A DNA stretch of 64,000 bases from Linanthus parryae (Eukaryota > Streptophyta > Magnoliopsida > Ericales > Polemoniaceae), in the NCBI GenBank assembly GCA_023055425.1, contig JALGPY010000010.1, positions 54,039,665 through 54,103,664 on the forward strand, in the 5' to 3' direction. The notes under the pieces were generated by a model. It worked only from the letters and a program-made list of their open reading frames with translations. It ran no database searches and was not told the origin of the DNA. The translations under genes were made by a program, and so were the position numbers. This document shows positions 12,437-22,216 of this stretch, one piece after another. Position 1 is the first letter of the stretch. Each line of letters opens with the position of its first letter.

Positions 12437-12862
12437 GGATATGTGTTTTGCCTGAATGGACCAGCGGTGAGCTGGAAGAGTTCCAAGCAAGAGACGATGG
12501 TTGATTCTACAACAGAGGCTGAGTATATTGCTGCGAATGGCGCAGGAAAGGAAGCTGTTTGGATTAGGAAATTTATTTCTGAACTTGGTGTGGTTCCTAG
12601 CATTGCGGATCCAGTAGAGTTGTACTGTGACAACACCGGGGATATCACGCAATCAAAGGAGCCCCGGTCACACCAGAAATCCAAACACGTGCTCAGGAAG
12701 TTCCATCTTATTCCAGATATTATCGATCGAGGAGACGTTCGGATATGCAAGATTCCTACAGATGAAAATCTGTCAGATCCACTTACAAAGCCTCTTGTTC
12801 AGCGCAAGCATGAAGGGCACACTAGGAGCATTGGCATACTATATGCATCAGATTGGCTCTAG
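12437..12862 (+). pseudogene. copia RNase H C-terminal part
   Basis: The sequence GPAVSWKSSKQETMVDSTTEAEYIAA carries the STTEAEY block that defines copia RNase H. It is followed by YCDNTGDI (third catalytic acid) and IPTDENLSDPLTKPL, the usual C-terminus. The frame is continuous with RT except for the stop at 12434-12436. The polyprotein ends at 12862, immediately before the polypurine-like tract at 12863-12876. Confidence 0.87.
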
Positions 12863-12876
12863 TGCAAGTGTAAGAC
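12863..12876 (+). other. degraded polypurine tract
   Basis: TGCAAGTGTAAGAC directly precedes the LTR. The related element at 48-56 kb has GCAAGTGGGAGAC at the same place, so this is the plus-strand priming site with substitutions. Confidence 0.6.
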
Positions 12877-13867
12877 AGTTGGAATAGATTCCCTAGAGGC
12901 AATGTAGTTTAGTATGAACTTATTTTTTGATAAAATATTCATTGTATTATTTATTGGATATTTAATATAATGAAGTCCTTAGATTTACAATTGTGTTGTT
13001 TATCTTAAATATCCCTAGTCCATTATAATGATTAAATGGTACAATCATCTGTAGACTAGTATGGGGTTGGATTGTTATGGAGATATCATGATCCAACACA
13101 TGGGTATGCATTAGGGGTAATGGCATACTGGATTGACCCATCTCTGAGAAGGCTACATACATGTTATGTAAAGTCACAGGCGCTTCGCGTGGTGACAACG
13201 ATATTGTCATCCTTAGACTTGTAGTCACTAGATTATCTAGTTGTGGATTATTGTGATTTTGGTATCGTCAAACGCTACACCGTAACTAGGTAGCTATAAA
13301 GGCGTGTACCTGATACATTAAGAAGCAAGCTTAGAAATCGTAGTAGACACAGATAGAATTTTTCCCTCCCACATAACGGGAGAAAATATCCTAGGCCACT
13401 CGAGGGATAGTCCTAATGGAGTGTCTGGCCAGACAAATAAATCAGTATGGGATATTGATGTTATTTGCACGAATATGGCTATTCCCAGGATCGAGAAATT
13501 ATGGATTGGATAAACGAGTGTGACTTGTATCTGTCGTGTCCAATCCAGATATAGAGACAAAGGGATGAGACAGTTACTTGCACAAGATTTGTCGGATGAC
13601 TATTCTATTAGTTGGTTAGAATGGATGTCTTGCTAGAGACCGCTCCATATTAGCAAATTGTTGCTACCAACTAGATAGAACCTATGGGGTCACACGCTAC
13701 ATAGGGTTGAACTAGATTTGGTAATTAATTAATATGATTAATTAATTAGAAGGATCACTTTGCAACATCTTGCAAACTTAGTAGGACTAATATGCAAGGA
13801 AGGGACTAATCCGAACTCATGTAGGATTAGGAAGGGCCTTTAGGTAGTTAACAAGGAGTTATTGGAT

Positions 13868-13877
13868 TATATAAAGG
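13868..13877 (+). promoter_or_regulatory. TATA box in copia LTR
   Basis: TATATAAAGG is at the same place in all related LTRs in this window (15058, 59081 and 63830 on plus; TATATAAAGA on the minus strand at 48526-48535 and 55161-55170). That conservation supports a promoter role. Confidence 0.6.
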
Positions 13878-14052
13878 ATAGTACTAGCTTCCTTCCCAAA
13901 CTAATGCTCATAACATAAGTTGTGTGGGAAGGAAACAAAGGAGAGAGAGAGAGCAAGACACTAAAGGCCGACCGCCCCTTGCATCCGCCCCCTACCGGTC
14001 GGCCACAAAGAGAGGCCGAGATCCTCGTTGCGTGATTTTTTCTTCCTCTTCC

Positions 14053-15491
14053 TGTTGGAATAGATGCCCTAGAGACAATCGTATATTTAGTATGAGCATT
14101 GTTTTGGCTAGAATATTCATTTATTATATATTGTGATATTTAAATAATGAAGTCCTTAGATACAATGTGTTGTTTATCTTATATAACCCGAGTCCACTAT
14201 ATTGATTAATAGGACGATCAAATATAGACTAGTACGTGGGTAGATTGATATGGAGATATCAAGTCTAACACATGGGTGTGCATTAGGGGTAATGGAATAC
14301 TGGATTGACCCACAACAAGAAGGATACATTAGATTATATCAAGTCAGAATCGCTTCTCGTAGTGCTAATATAATTGCAATCCTTAGACTTGAAGTCACTA
14401 GATACTCTAGTTGTGGAATATTGTGCTTTGATGTTATTAAACGTTACACCGTAACTGGGTAATCATAAAGATAGCTATCGGGCATGATAGGAAGAAAGCT
14501 TAGAGATCGTAGTGATGTACATAGGATTTGTCCCTCCAAAATAATGGGAGTAAATATCCACGGCCACTCGAGGGATGAGGCTTATTGAATGTCTGGCCAG
14601 ACTCAGATAAATCAATATGGAAATATTGATGATGTTATCTGCTCGCATAAGCATATTCCCATGATCGAGGAACTACGGATTGAATATACGAGTGTGACTA
14701 TTTATGTCTCATGTCCAATCCAGATATAGAGACAAAGGGAAAGTGCAATATAAGATATTGGGCACAAGAGGTTTGTCGGGATCACTGACTATTTCTATTA
14801 GTTGGGTGGCATGGATGTGTTGCTAGACACCGCTCCATGTTAGTAAAAGTTACTACCAACTAAGTAGAAACCTATGGGGTCACACGTCAAATAGAGTAGA
14901 ACTAGATTTGGGATTAATTAGTATTGACTAATTAATGAGAAGGATCATTGTGCAACACTTTGCAAACTTAGTAGGACTAATTTGCAAGGAAGGGACTAAT
15001 CCAAGTTCATGGAAAACTAGGAAGGACCATTATGGAAACAACAAGGAGTTGTTGGAGTATATAAAGGAGGCTCTAGCTTCTTTCCCACTAATTGTGATTT
15101 GTTATTAGACACAACACAAGGAGAGTGGGAGAGAACAAAAGGAGAGAGAGAAGAGAAGCCTAGGCCGACCGCCCTAGGCCGTCCGCCCCCTCTCACGTCG
15201 ACGCCAAAGGAGGGCCGAACCCCTCCTTGTCCTTGTTGCTTTGATTCCTCTTCCCTCTTCCTCCGGTTCAAGCTAGCAATTGCAAGAAGGAAGAATCTAG
15301 ATCTCAACTCTAGACGTGGATCAACCGTAGAGACGAGGACATCATTCTTCGTGTGATCTCACAAATTAAAAAGGTACACAATACTATGTCCTTTATCATG
15401 TTATGATGTCTCCTCCTGACGATCCGTTGTGGGCTTTGAAGTAGGATTAATTTTTGTTATTCCGCTGCGTTACCTACGTCAAAACCCAACA
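14053..15491 (+). mobile_element. solo LTR of an Angela-like copia element, nested in another LTR
   Basis: It begins TGTTGGAATAGATGCC and ends CAAAACCCAACA, so it has canonical TG...CA ends. The five bases CTTCC stand directly before (14048-14052) and after (15492-15496), a perfect target site duplication. The surrounding sequence on both sides is one interrupted LTR of a related subfamily. There is no interior, so it is a solo LTR left by recombination between the two LTRs of a full element. It contains TATATAAAGG at 15058-15067. Confidence 0.9.
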
Positions 15492-15692
15492 CTTCCTCCG
15501 GTCCAAGCTAGCACAAAGGAGTAGGAAAATCTAGACATCAACCCTAGGCGTGGATCAACCGTAGAGACGTGAAACAATTCACGTGACAAGTCATCACATG
15601 ATATCTCTAAGGTGTGTTACTTGTTTCTTCCTTTACCATCGTTATGATTCTCTTCCTGTGACTCTTGGAGGGTCTTGAACTAAGTCACCTAG

Positions 15693-16188
15693 AGCGGGAG
15701 CGGGAGCGAGAGCGGGAACGGGAGCGGGAGCGCCAAAGCGACAAATTCTAAAAATGTTGTATTTGAGAGCGTCATGAGAGCGCGCATATAAATTATATTT
15801 TTAATATAATTTTAGATATAAATGCATTATATTTTAAATTTATTTGTAAACAAGATTTGGGACAATAATTACAAAGCTTATATATGATACTGGAACCTCC
15901 CATACTAAAGAATGTAATGAAAGTTCAACTTGACATAGTGCTAGCAATGAGAACTTTATGTACAATCAGACAGTGGGGTACCTCCGTACGGAGTTGGTTA
16001 GGTTATTTTAGTTGGAATTTTTGTCTGACTTATCTTGAAGTAGGTTTGTTAACCAAGTATCAAGACTAATTTTTAAGAAAGTACAGAGCGTTGGTAAGAG
16101 CGCGCTCTAGAATTTTGGGAGCGAGGATTATAGGCAAATTCGAGCGGAAAGCTCCGGAGCGAGGATTGGGAGCGGGAGCGAAGCCCCT
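15693..16188. mobile_element. unclassified ~0.5 kb insert with GAGCG-rich ends
   Basis: It interrupts the copia LTR near its 3' end. CCTAG occurs at 15688-15692 and again at 16189-16193 and reads as a target duplication. The insert begins and ends with runs of GGGAGCG/GAGCG in the same orientation and contains further GAGCGCGC and GCGCGCTC motifs around an AT-rich core. No protein is encoded. The ends are direct rather than clearly inverted repeats, so I do not assign a superfamily. Confidence 0.55.
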
Positions 16189-16248
16189 CCTAGGAGTTAT
16201 GGATAAATTCTTTTATTTCGCCGCGTATCCATGAAAAAAAACCCTACA

Positions 16249-16910
16249 AGTTTTACTGCTACCCACTCACTCTCGGACCCAACTCACTACAAACCCTCAA
16301 AACCTGTTAAAGCCAAGCCCATCCCATTTGGCCAAGCCCAAACCATGTCTGACAACACTAATGGTTATGTTCCACTGCCGGTCCACTTAAAAAGGCATGG
16401 TAATTTTGGGTTTGACACCCACTTCCTAGCCCAATTGGAAGCCGTTGATCTGGGCCCAAGTGAAAAGTCATCTCTGAGCCCGTAGTCATATATTACAAAC
16501 TACATAATTGTCTGACATTACATTACAAAATGTGAAATTAGACTAACTGTTGAACTTAATAAAAGTAGCTAAGATAAGCTAGTAGAGTTTTGCGATTCCT
16601 TCTACATTGAGTTCCCTTCGCCGAGACCTGAGGAGAAATTAAACAAAGACCGCAGTTTTTCCTAAGTCAGCAAGAAATGCTGAGTAAGCAAACACCCAAA
16701 CGCCTAAATCGGAATAGAATCATTCTCTTTTCATAAACAAGGATAATAATTAAGAAGTAATAAAATGTGTTCACATAGATGTCCATGTATGAAAAGAAAT
16801 AAAATATTCAAACCCTTTCTTTAATCCTTTATTTTTAAAAACTTATTCTCAAATCATCACCATATACCCAAGGAAAACATTCCCAATTCATACCATTTCC
16901 CCCAGTTAGG
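16249..16910. other. interspersed DNA between elements, no supported gene
   Basis: The stretch is unique in the window. An 84-codon frame at 16231-16485 starts inside the LTR remnant and resembles nothing I know. The last five bases, TTAGG (16906-16910), are the left target duplication of the complete Athila element. This DNA was therefore once contiguous with 28778 onward. Confidence 0.5.
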
Positions 16911-18496
16911 TGATGCGCAAACTAAGGTGCTGTTCGCAAGTATACGAATCTTGTAATACCGGGTGTAATTAAACTCGGGTGATCGTTCCCACGAGGACTA
17001 TTTCGGGTTTTCTCACATCGTCAGTTTTGGTTAACCGAGTGTAGTAACAAGGAGGAGTAGGTTGTTATTGCAGTTTTACTAAACTAAAAACAGAAATTAA
17101 AAACGTAAACGTAAATATTTTTGTGACGTTTTCTGAAATAAGCTGAATCGGTTGTTACGACAATAGATAAGAACTAGGCTCCAGGATCCCCTAGAGTTTC
17201 TACAGATTTCAGTTTTACGTTTGATTATGAAAACACTCAGCAGTTTTGATATCTGTGTAACGTACCAGTTGTGCAGTGACTTTTCAGATTCCACACGTAA
17301 TCCCGATCCTGCAGACTTTCGGATTCTTGTTAAGCTGCCTAAATCTGCAGTCTCGGTCTAATCCTGTTAGGGTTTCTAACCTGTCCGAATGGCCCGGGTC
17401 AAATTCTCTAACAGTTGGTCTCACGTTTTTCGATGCTAGCCCTATCTCCCTTTCTCTGGTCGGTCTATCAGGGTAAGGTACTAAATCCCGAATTTTCTTC
17501 CTAACCCTAACTTGACGTTTTCAACTACAAGCTCGGGTCTATAGCAATCCTGGGTGATCAATCCTATCATGCATATACGATAATAATCAAAGCCAGAATA
17601 ACAGATACAACTTGCTGAATTAAGATAATCATCATGAATCCATAAACGAAGTAGTCATAAAATCTGGATACGAAACCCTAGGTTCACCGAGAACCTAGGT
17701 AAGAAGTTTAGCTACGACTAGACATAATACAAAACGCAGTTTCTGAATATAAAGAGAGAGAACGAAATCAAACTAAGTCTTCGAATCTCGAATTGCTCTT
17801 CCGTGCTCTCCGTGAATGCTCTGACTTGCCCTTCGGTTGTGCTGAGTATTGTGTTCTGTCTTCAAAACGAGCCTGGACGAGTCTTTAAATAGTGTTGTTT
17901 TCCTCGAAACGCGTGCGCCTGAAATTACGGAATCTGCCATCGGTCCACCGCCTTTGACAAAAAGTCAAACTGGCTGCGTATATACGCAAGGCTGCGTATA
18001 TACGCAACCAGAGCCAAAATCCTCCACCCCATCTCCCTCCCTGCCTGCGTATATACGCAATATACGCAGGCCTGCGTATATACGCAGGGAGGGGGTGGTG
18101 ATGGGGGCTCTGCTTGGTCCTTTGGTGGCCCTGGTTGGGTCCCCTGGGTCCCACTCTTCTGCCTGACGCTCCCGGTTTGCCTCCCTGGTGTTCTCCTGCT
18201 TTTCCGCGTTCCCGTCTTGACCCGGTCCTGTGCACGTTTCCCGAGACGGTCCCGGCTTGGTCCCGGCACGGTTCCCGATGCACCTTCCGAACCTGTTCCT
18301 GAAAAGGCAACATGAACGAAAACCCGCGATCATATCCAAATATAGCAATAAATAAGCAGAAATCCAGAAAGTACAAATAAACATCTCGTTCTAGATTCCC
18401 GAGGCATTTTAGGGCAATTTCCGGCAAAATACGCTATTTCCGACACAAACACTCGTGAAATCAGGCTAAAAGATAACTCCTAATTGGGCGTTATCA
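16911..18496 (-). repeat. 3' LTR of the complete Athila element
   Basis: It runs from TGATGCGCAA to GGGCGTTATCA on the plus strand; the terminal TGAT/ATCA are inverted. A TATA-like box (minus CTATTTAAAG) is near 17883-17892. The block at 17975-18086 holds four perfect copies and one truncated copy of the palindrome TGCGTATATACGCA. Small frames crossing the palindromes are not genes. Confidence 0.93.
17975..18086. repeat. palindrome cluster TGCGTATATACGCA in the left LTR
   Basis: Perfect 14-nt palindromes lie at 17975-17988, 17993-18006, 18046-18059 and 18073-18086, with a half copy at 18060-18068. They come in close pairs separated by four bases, except where one half is lost. The equivalent block in the right LTR is at 28242-28362. 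Confidence 0.9.
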
Positions 18497-18511
18497 AATA
18501 CCCCCGCACTA
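18497..18511 (-). other. polypurine-like tract next to the 3' LTR
   Basis: On the minus strand TAGTGCGGGGGTATT directly precedes the LTR, the position of the plus-strand primer. A hairpin, TGCTCG-TCC-CGAGCA, follows at 18517-18531. TAGTGTGGGGG occurs twice more in the 3' region (minus strand, at 19411-19421 and 20408-20418). Confidence 0.65.
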
Positions 18512-19202
18512 AACACTGCTCGTCCCGAGCAATCCTGCCAACTCTAGCCAGACATCATACCTCTCTGCCCTTGTGAGACTGGCTCTGTGCATACACTACC
18601 GTTGCATACTCTTTCGACCCGAACCTTTCAACCGGGTAACTCGATAGAAAAACTGACTCAGATGGAATATACACAGACTCAAACGACTCAAAACAGACTA
18701 ATGACAAAAATATTTTTGGTGAGATTGGGCAACCTCAAAAACATAACCAGTGTGTCCTCGTGATCTCATCCTTTTCAGAATGTACTTCCCTGCAAGCGAT
18801 CGGTAAGTCTGAACAGATTTATATGGTGGATCTAAGCACTGGACCAAAGTACTATTACTTTGGTTATCAAACTGAGCGAATCCCTAGCTAACTTACCATC
18901 CGAGCTGTTTCCGAAAGTATCTATGTCTAATCAGGTAGGATAAATATATGTGTGTCAAGGGACGGCATCATCCTACTTGTTATGACATTCTCACAATTTA
19001 CCAAACTCACACCCCTCACCGAGATCCCGAAAAACTGCCCGAAACACCTAAGTTCCTGCTGTCCCAATTCTTCTGTCCCCCGGTGTGTCTTCGCCGTGCT
19101 CGCGGCCACAAATGTGAAGTGGTGTAAACGTCTCGAAAATTGTGCCACTCACTCAGCTTTTTATTTAAATAACAAAAACATAAAACAAACTAAAACTAGA
19201 AC

Positions 19203-19298
19203 ATGACTTTTCTTTTTCTTTTCTTTTCTTTCTTTTTTTTTCCTTTTTTTTTCTTCTTTTTTTTTCTTTCTTTTCTTTTCTTTTTTTTTTCTTTTTTT
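19203..19298. repeat. polypyrimidine (CTTTT-type) tract
   Basis: Almost uninterrupted T with scattered C, about 95 bases. Translations of it are Lys/Arg-rich and meaningless. Confidence 0.85.
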
Positions 19299-20194
19299 AA
19301 TAATACGACTATATACAGACATACACGAATACTGACAATACTAGACTGACTAAAGCTGAGTGAATGAAAATCTCTGTCGTGGGGTACGTAAAATGTCCGC
19401 ATGTGAAGTACCCCCACACTAGTCCTGAAGCGCTGATCCTGTAGTCGAAATAATACTGTGCAGTCCCACCGAACCTCCTCATCACCAAAGATGTAGAAAA
19501 ATGGCACAACCACCAATTAACTCTACAACCCCCCGGAACCCCGTTTTGTGCGAAAAGATGCTCGCACGCGACTAACTCCTCCTGTGGTCACTATGTAATG
19601 AAGTGATCCACCACCGCAAATTAATGCACTGTCGCCACTAACTCACCCTGTCCTTCCTTCGAAAAACGTGTAAATATAAAAAACTGTCCAAAACTGATAA
19701 ATCATGAAGCTCTCCCATCTAAAACCCACCCTACTCACTCCCTCCGTCATAACACGTAAAATAGCCAACTATCGACTGATGAGGTCTCAAAGAAGGCTGC
19801 CTAGGCTAAAGTGGCTAAGAAGAAAGAGGGTAAATGGCTTCAAACGGGTTGACTAATTGGACCTAGGGGTAAGAAACAGGATGTGAGGTCCCTTGATAGC
19901 CAGTCACTCCACCGAAAAACGCGATGACTGTGACGGCGCCCGTGGGCGGGTTGTCGACTACCTAAGTGACGGTGGTGTAGCAACTAGTCGAATTCTTAGC
20001 TCAGGTGATAATTACTTGCGGATTCCAAAGGTCGCTGGCTCTCACCTATCTACTATACCTCGGTGCAAGTTTTCTTTTCTTTCAAAGGATTCAACCTCAA
20101 TTTCTTCACTGTTTCCGTTATCTCGATTGCCCTTTCTCAAAATTTTCTGATTTTAAACTGTTTTTTTTTTTGAAAAATAATTTATACCGCTATT

Positions 20195-20226
20195 TGCGTA
20201 TATACGCAGGGCTGCGTATATACCCA
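20195..20226. repeat. palindrome pair in the Athila 3' region
   Basis: A perfect TGCGTATATACGCA (20195-20208), then GGGC, then the variant TGCGTATATACCCA (20213-20226). This has the same pair layout as in the LTRs. Confidence 0.8.
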
Positions 20227-20577
20227 ACCAGCAGCATAAAAATTTTTAATTTTTGATTTTTTTTTTAAATATATACGATGCATGGCCAGAATGTTGGTGG
20301 TGGGTTGACTCAAATAACGAAAATATGCTGACTCAAAAATATAAAATAAAAACTGAAAATAAACATGAAAAAACGTGCAGACCGGGTTAATGCAGACACG
20401 ACTACCACCCCCACACTAAGAGGTGGCATGCCCTCATGGCACTCACTCGTCCGGAATAAATGTCGGGTCTGACCCGGTCTCAGAAGTACCGGATATGCTA
20501 CCCGGAGAGCTGCTGCCCGAATCAGTCCTGTAGACGACTGGCCGACGCACACGTGCACGGGGCCGGTAATCAGAGGA

Positions 20578-21119
20578 CTACGACTCGGACCCAGTCCAAC
20601 TGCTAGGTGGCTGGGATCGCAATGTCGTCCGGCCACTCGAAGGCTGCTTGGTACGGGACCCAGTCTGACGTCCTGTGGGCTGCTGGGATCGTGTCCCAGG
20701 CTGACGTCTCTCCTGTCTCGCAGGTGGCGGTGATGGCTGAGTTGGGGGAGGTGGCAGGGTCGGGGGAGGTGGAGCCGAGGTATACTCGCTAGAGTCCCCG
20801 TCATCCGACCAACTCGTGGTGAAGCTGCTGGAGTAAGAGGGGGGAAAATACAGCAGGAGTGGCGGTTCTCGGCCTGCGTGCCGAGCTGCCTCCCGCTGCT
20901 CCTCTCGAATACTAGCTAGGGCAGCGTGGGTGTCCTTCGTGACCTTCCGCTGAGTCCGGCGGGTATGTGTGAGAGCTCTCCAAAGCTTGCCCGCTTTCTC
21001 GAGCACTCTCTCCCCAACGGACTTGTGCCCGCCACGACACCCCTCAAATCCCTCGTCACTAGGCTCCTTGCGACGAGGGGATTCCAGAAATGTGCCCGGA
21101 ATTTGATTTGGAGGCCCGA
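20578..21119 (-). CDS. unrecognised post-integrase ORF of the Athila element
   Basis: The frame is open on the minus strand for about 180 codons but has no clear ATG. A GTG lies at 21006, and the most upstream codons follow a stop near 21122. The N-terminal half is basic and helical-looking (KLWRALTHTRRTQRKVTKD, then SIREEQREAARHAGRE). The C-terminal half is low complexity and proline-rich (SAPPPPTLPPPP), then Gln/Arg/Ser-rich. No signal peptide, membrane segment or glycoprotein feature is seen, so I do not call it env. It may be a remnant of the third Athila frame. A second frame, 20310-20804, overlaps it and looks like a shadow. Confidence 0.35.
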
Positions 21120-21286
21120 GTCAAATTGGTGTTCTTCAAGCTCGAGAGAAAATGGAGGAAGAGTGAGAGAGAGGGAGGTGCCAACAATGGAGGCTGGCCT
21201 CCTTCCTCACCATATAACCCTAATTTTTTCAAAATGACCAAAATACCCCTCGGATTTTGAAAAATTACATTTTTTTTCTTTCTGTC

Positions 21287-21394
21287 TGCGTATATATACT
21301 GCGTATATACGCAATCAGAAATAAAAAAGAAAACAAAAAAAATAAAAAAATGTGCCCCTGGTTGCGTATATACGCAGGGCTGCGTATACACGTA
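21287..21394. repeat. two palindrome pairs in the Athila 3' region
   Basis: An imperfect copy at 21287-21298 adjoins a perfect TGCGTATATACGCA at 21300-21313. A perfect copy at 21363-21376 is followed after GGGC by a variant at 21381-21394. Confidence 0.8.
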
Positions 21395-21643
21395 GCCAGG
21401 AACATTTTTTTTTATATTGTCTCTCTTCCTCTGTTTTCCGGTTCTGGCTGTTTTCTATTTTGCTGCATCTGCACAATCTCAATTTTCAAGCTAAAAACCC
21501 GCTCATCTCGCCTCTCTCAAAAATTCAGAACTGAATATAATAACTTAATAAAATAACAGAAATAAACTAATTAACGGTTACTTTGGGTTGCCTCCCAAAC
21601 AGCGCTTTGTGATTTACAGTCGACGGCCCGACCTTGTTACCTC

Positions 21644-22216
21644 TTATGGGTCATCAAAATAGACCGGGTCTGTTTTGACGACTTCGGCGGTCTCGAGATA
21701 TGGCTTGATCCGATTCCCGTTCACCCTGAAACTGGACTTATCTTTTGGATTCTCCAGCTCGAATGCTCCCCATGCAAAAATCTGCTTGATGATGAACGGG
21801 CCCGACCAACGAGACCTCAGTTTTCCCGGGAAAAACCGCATCCGGGTATTGTAGAGAAGCACTTTATCGCCTTCGGATAACTGCTTTGGCGTGATACGGT
21901 GATCATGCCACTTCTTTGTCTTCTCTTTGTAACTTTTGGCGCTTTCGAAAGCCGTTCTGCGGAACTCCTCTAATTCCAGCAGTGCCATCTTCCTCTTATC
22001 TCCTGCCAGATTTTCATCCAAGTTGAGCAGCTTGATGGCCCAATACGCTTTGTGCTCCAATTCCACCGGTAAGTGGCACGCTTTCCCAAACACAAGATGG
22101 TACGGTGACATACCCAACGGTGTTTTGAAAGCATCGTCCAGTCTGATGGACCAATCCTTTCGGCCGAGATTCACTGTTTTCTTGAGTATGCTCTTGATCT
22201 CTCGATTTGAAACCTC
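21644..22216 (-). pseudogene. integrase C-terminal part of the complete Athila element
   Basis: Continuation of integrase after the nonsense codon at 22217-22219, in the same frame. It starts AEVSNREIK, which carries the third catalytic glutamate, and continues through [20 protein letters not shown] to the C-terminal domain ([17 protein letters not shown] and [16 protein letters not shown]-type). Compared with the first Athila element, about seven residues are missing between SIRLDDA and FKTPLG, where that copy reads LWAYRTAY; this is a clean in-frame deletion. It ends at 21644 with FDDP. Confidence 0.88.

Larger units (their letters stand above)
9922..12876 (+). mobile_element. Angela-like Ty1/copia element, 5' truncated interior
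   Basis: The copia order is seen: pre-integrase zinc domain and integrase, then RT, then RNase H. It is followed by a degraded polypurine tract and an LTR. There is no 5' LTR, primer site, gag or protease; the interior starts mid-polyprotein near 9922. The following LTR belongs to the TGTTGGAATAGATGCCCTAGAGG type that I recognise from the BARE-1/Angela group. Stops and frameshifts occur throughout. Confidence 0.85.
12877..16248 (+). repeat. 3' LTR of the truncated copia element, split by two insertions
   Basis: It starts at AGTTGGAATAG (TG mutated to AG) and ends at CCGCGTATCC...CCCTACA at 16248. The LTR sequence is in three pieces: 12877-14052, 15497-15692 and 16194-16248. The middle gaps are a solo LTR of the same superfamily and a GAGCG-rich insert. 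A TATA box, TATATAAAGG, lies at 13868-13877. Without the insertions the LTR is about 1.4 kb. Short ORFs on either strand inside it are not genes. Confidence 0.8.
18512..21643 (-). other. post-integrase (env-like position) region of the Athila element
   Basis: About 3.1 kb between integrase and the 3' LTR, where Athila elements may carry an env-like frame. I see only one sizeable frame (20578-21119). The rest is noncoding. It includes a polypyrimidine tract (19203-19298), three TAGTGYGGGGG motifs (minus strand) and two more pairs of the TGCGTATATACGCA palindrome (20195-20226 and 21287-21394). Confidence 0.6.

Noticed and set aside
16231..16485. 84-codon frame
   Set aside because: It begins within the end of a copia LTR and has no recognisable motif; probably chance.
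17849..18427. Several overlapping frames with repeated CVYTQ or RIYA residues
   Set aside because: They are translations of the TGCGTATATACGCA palindromes in the LTR, present in several frames on both strands.
19196..19516. Lys-rich 106-codon frame
   Set aside because: Translation of a polypyrimidine tract.
20310..20804. 164-codon minus-strand frame
   Set aside because: It overlaps the 20578-21119 frame in another phase; composition (Pro/Arg/His) looks like a shadow of it.
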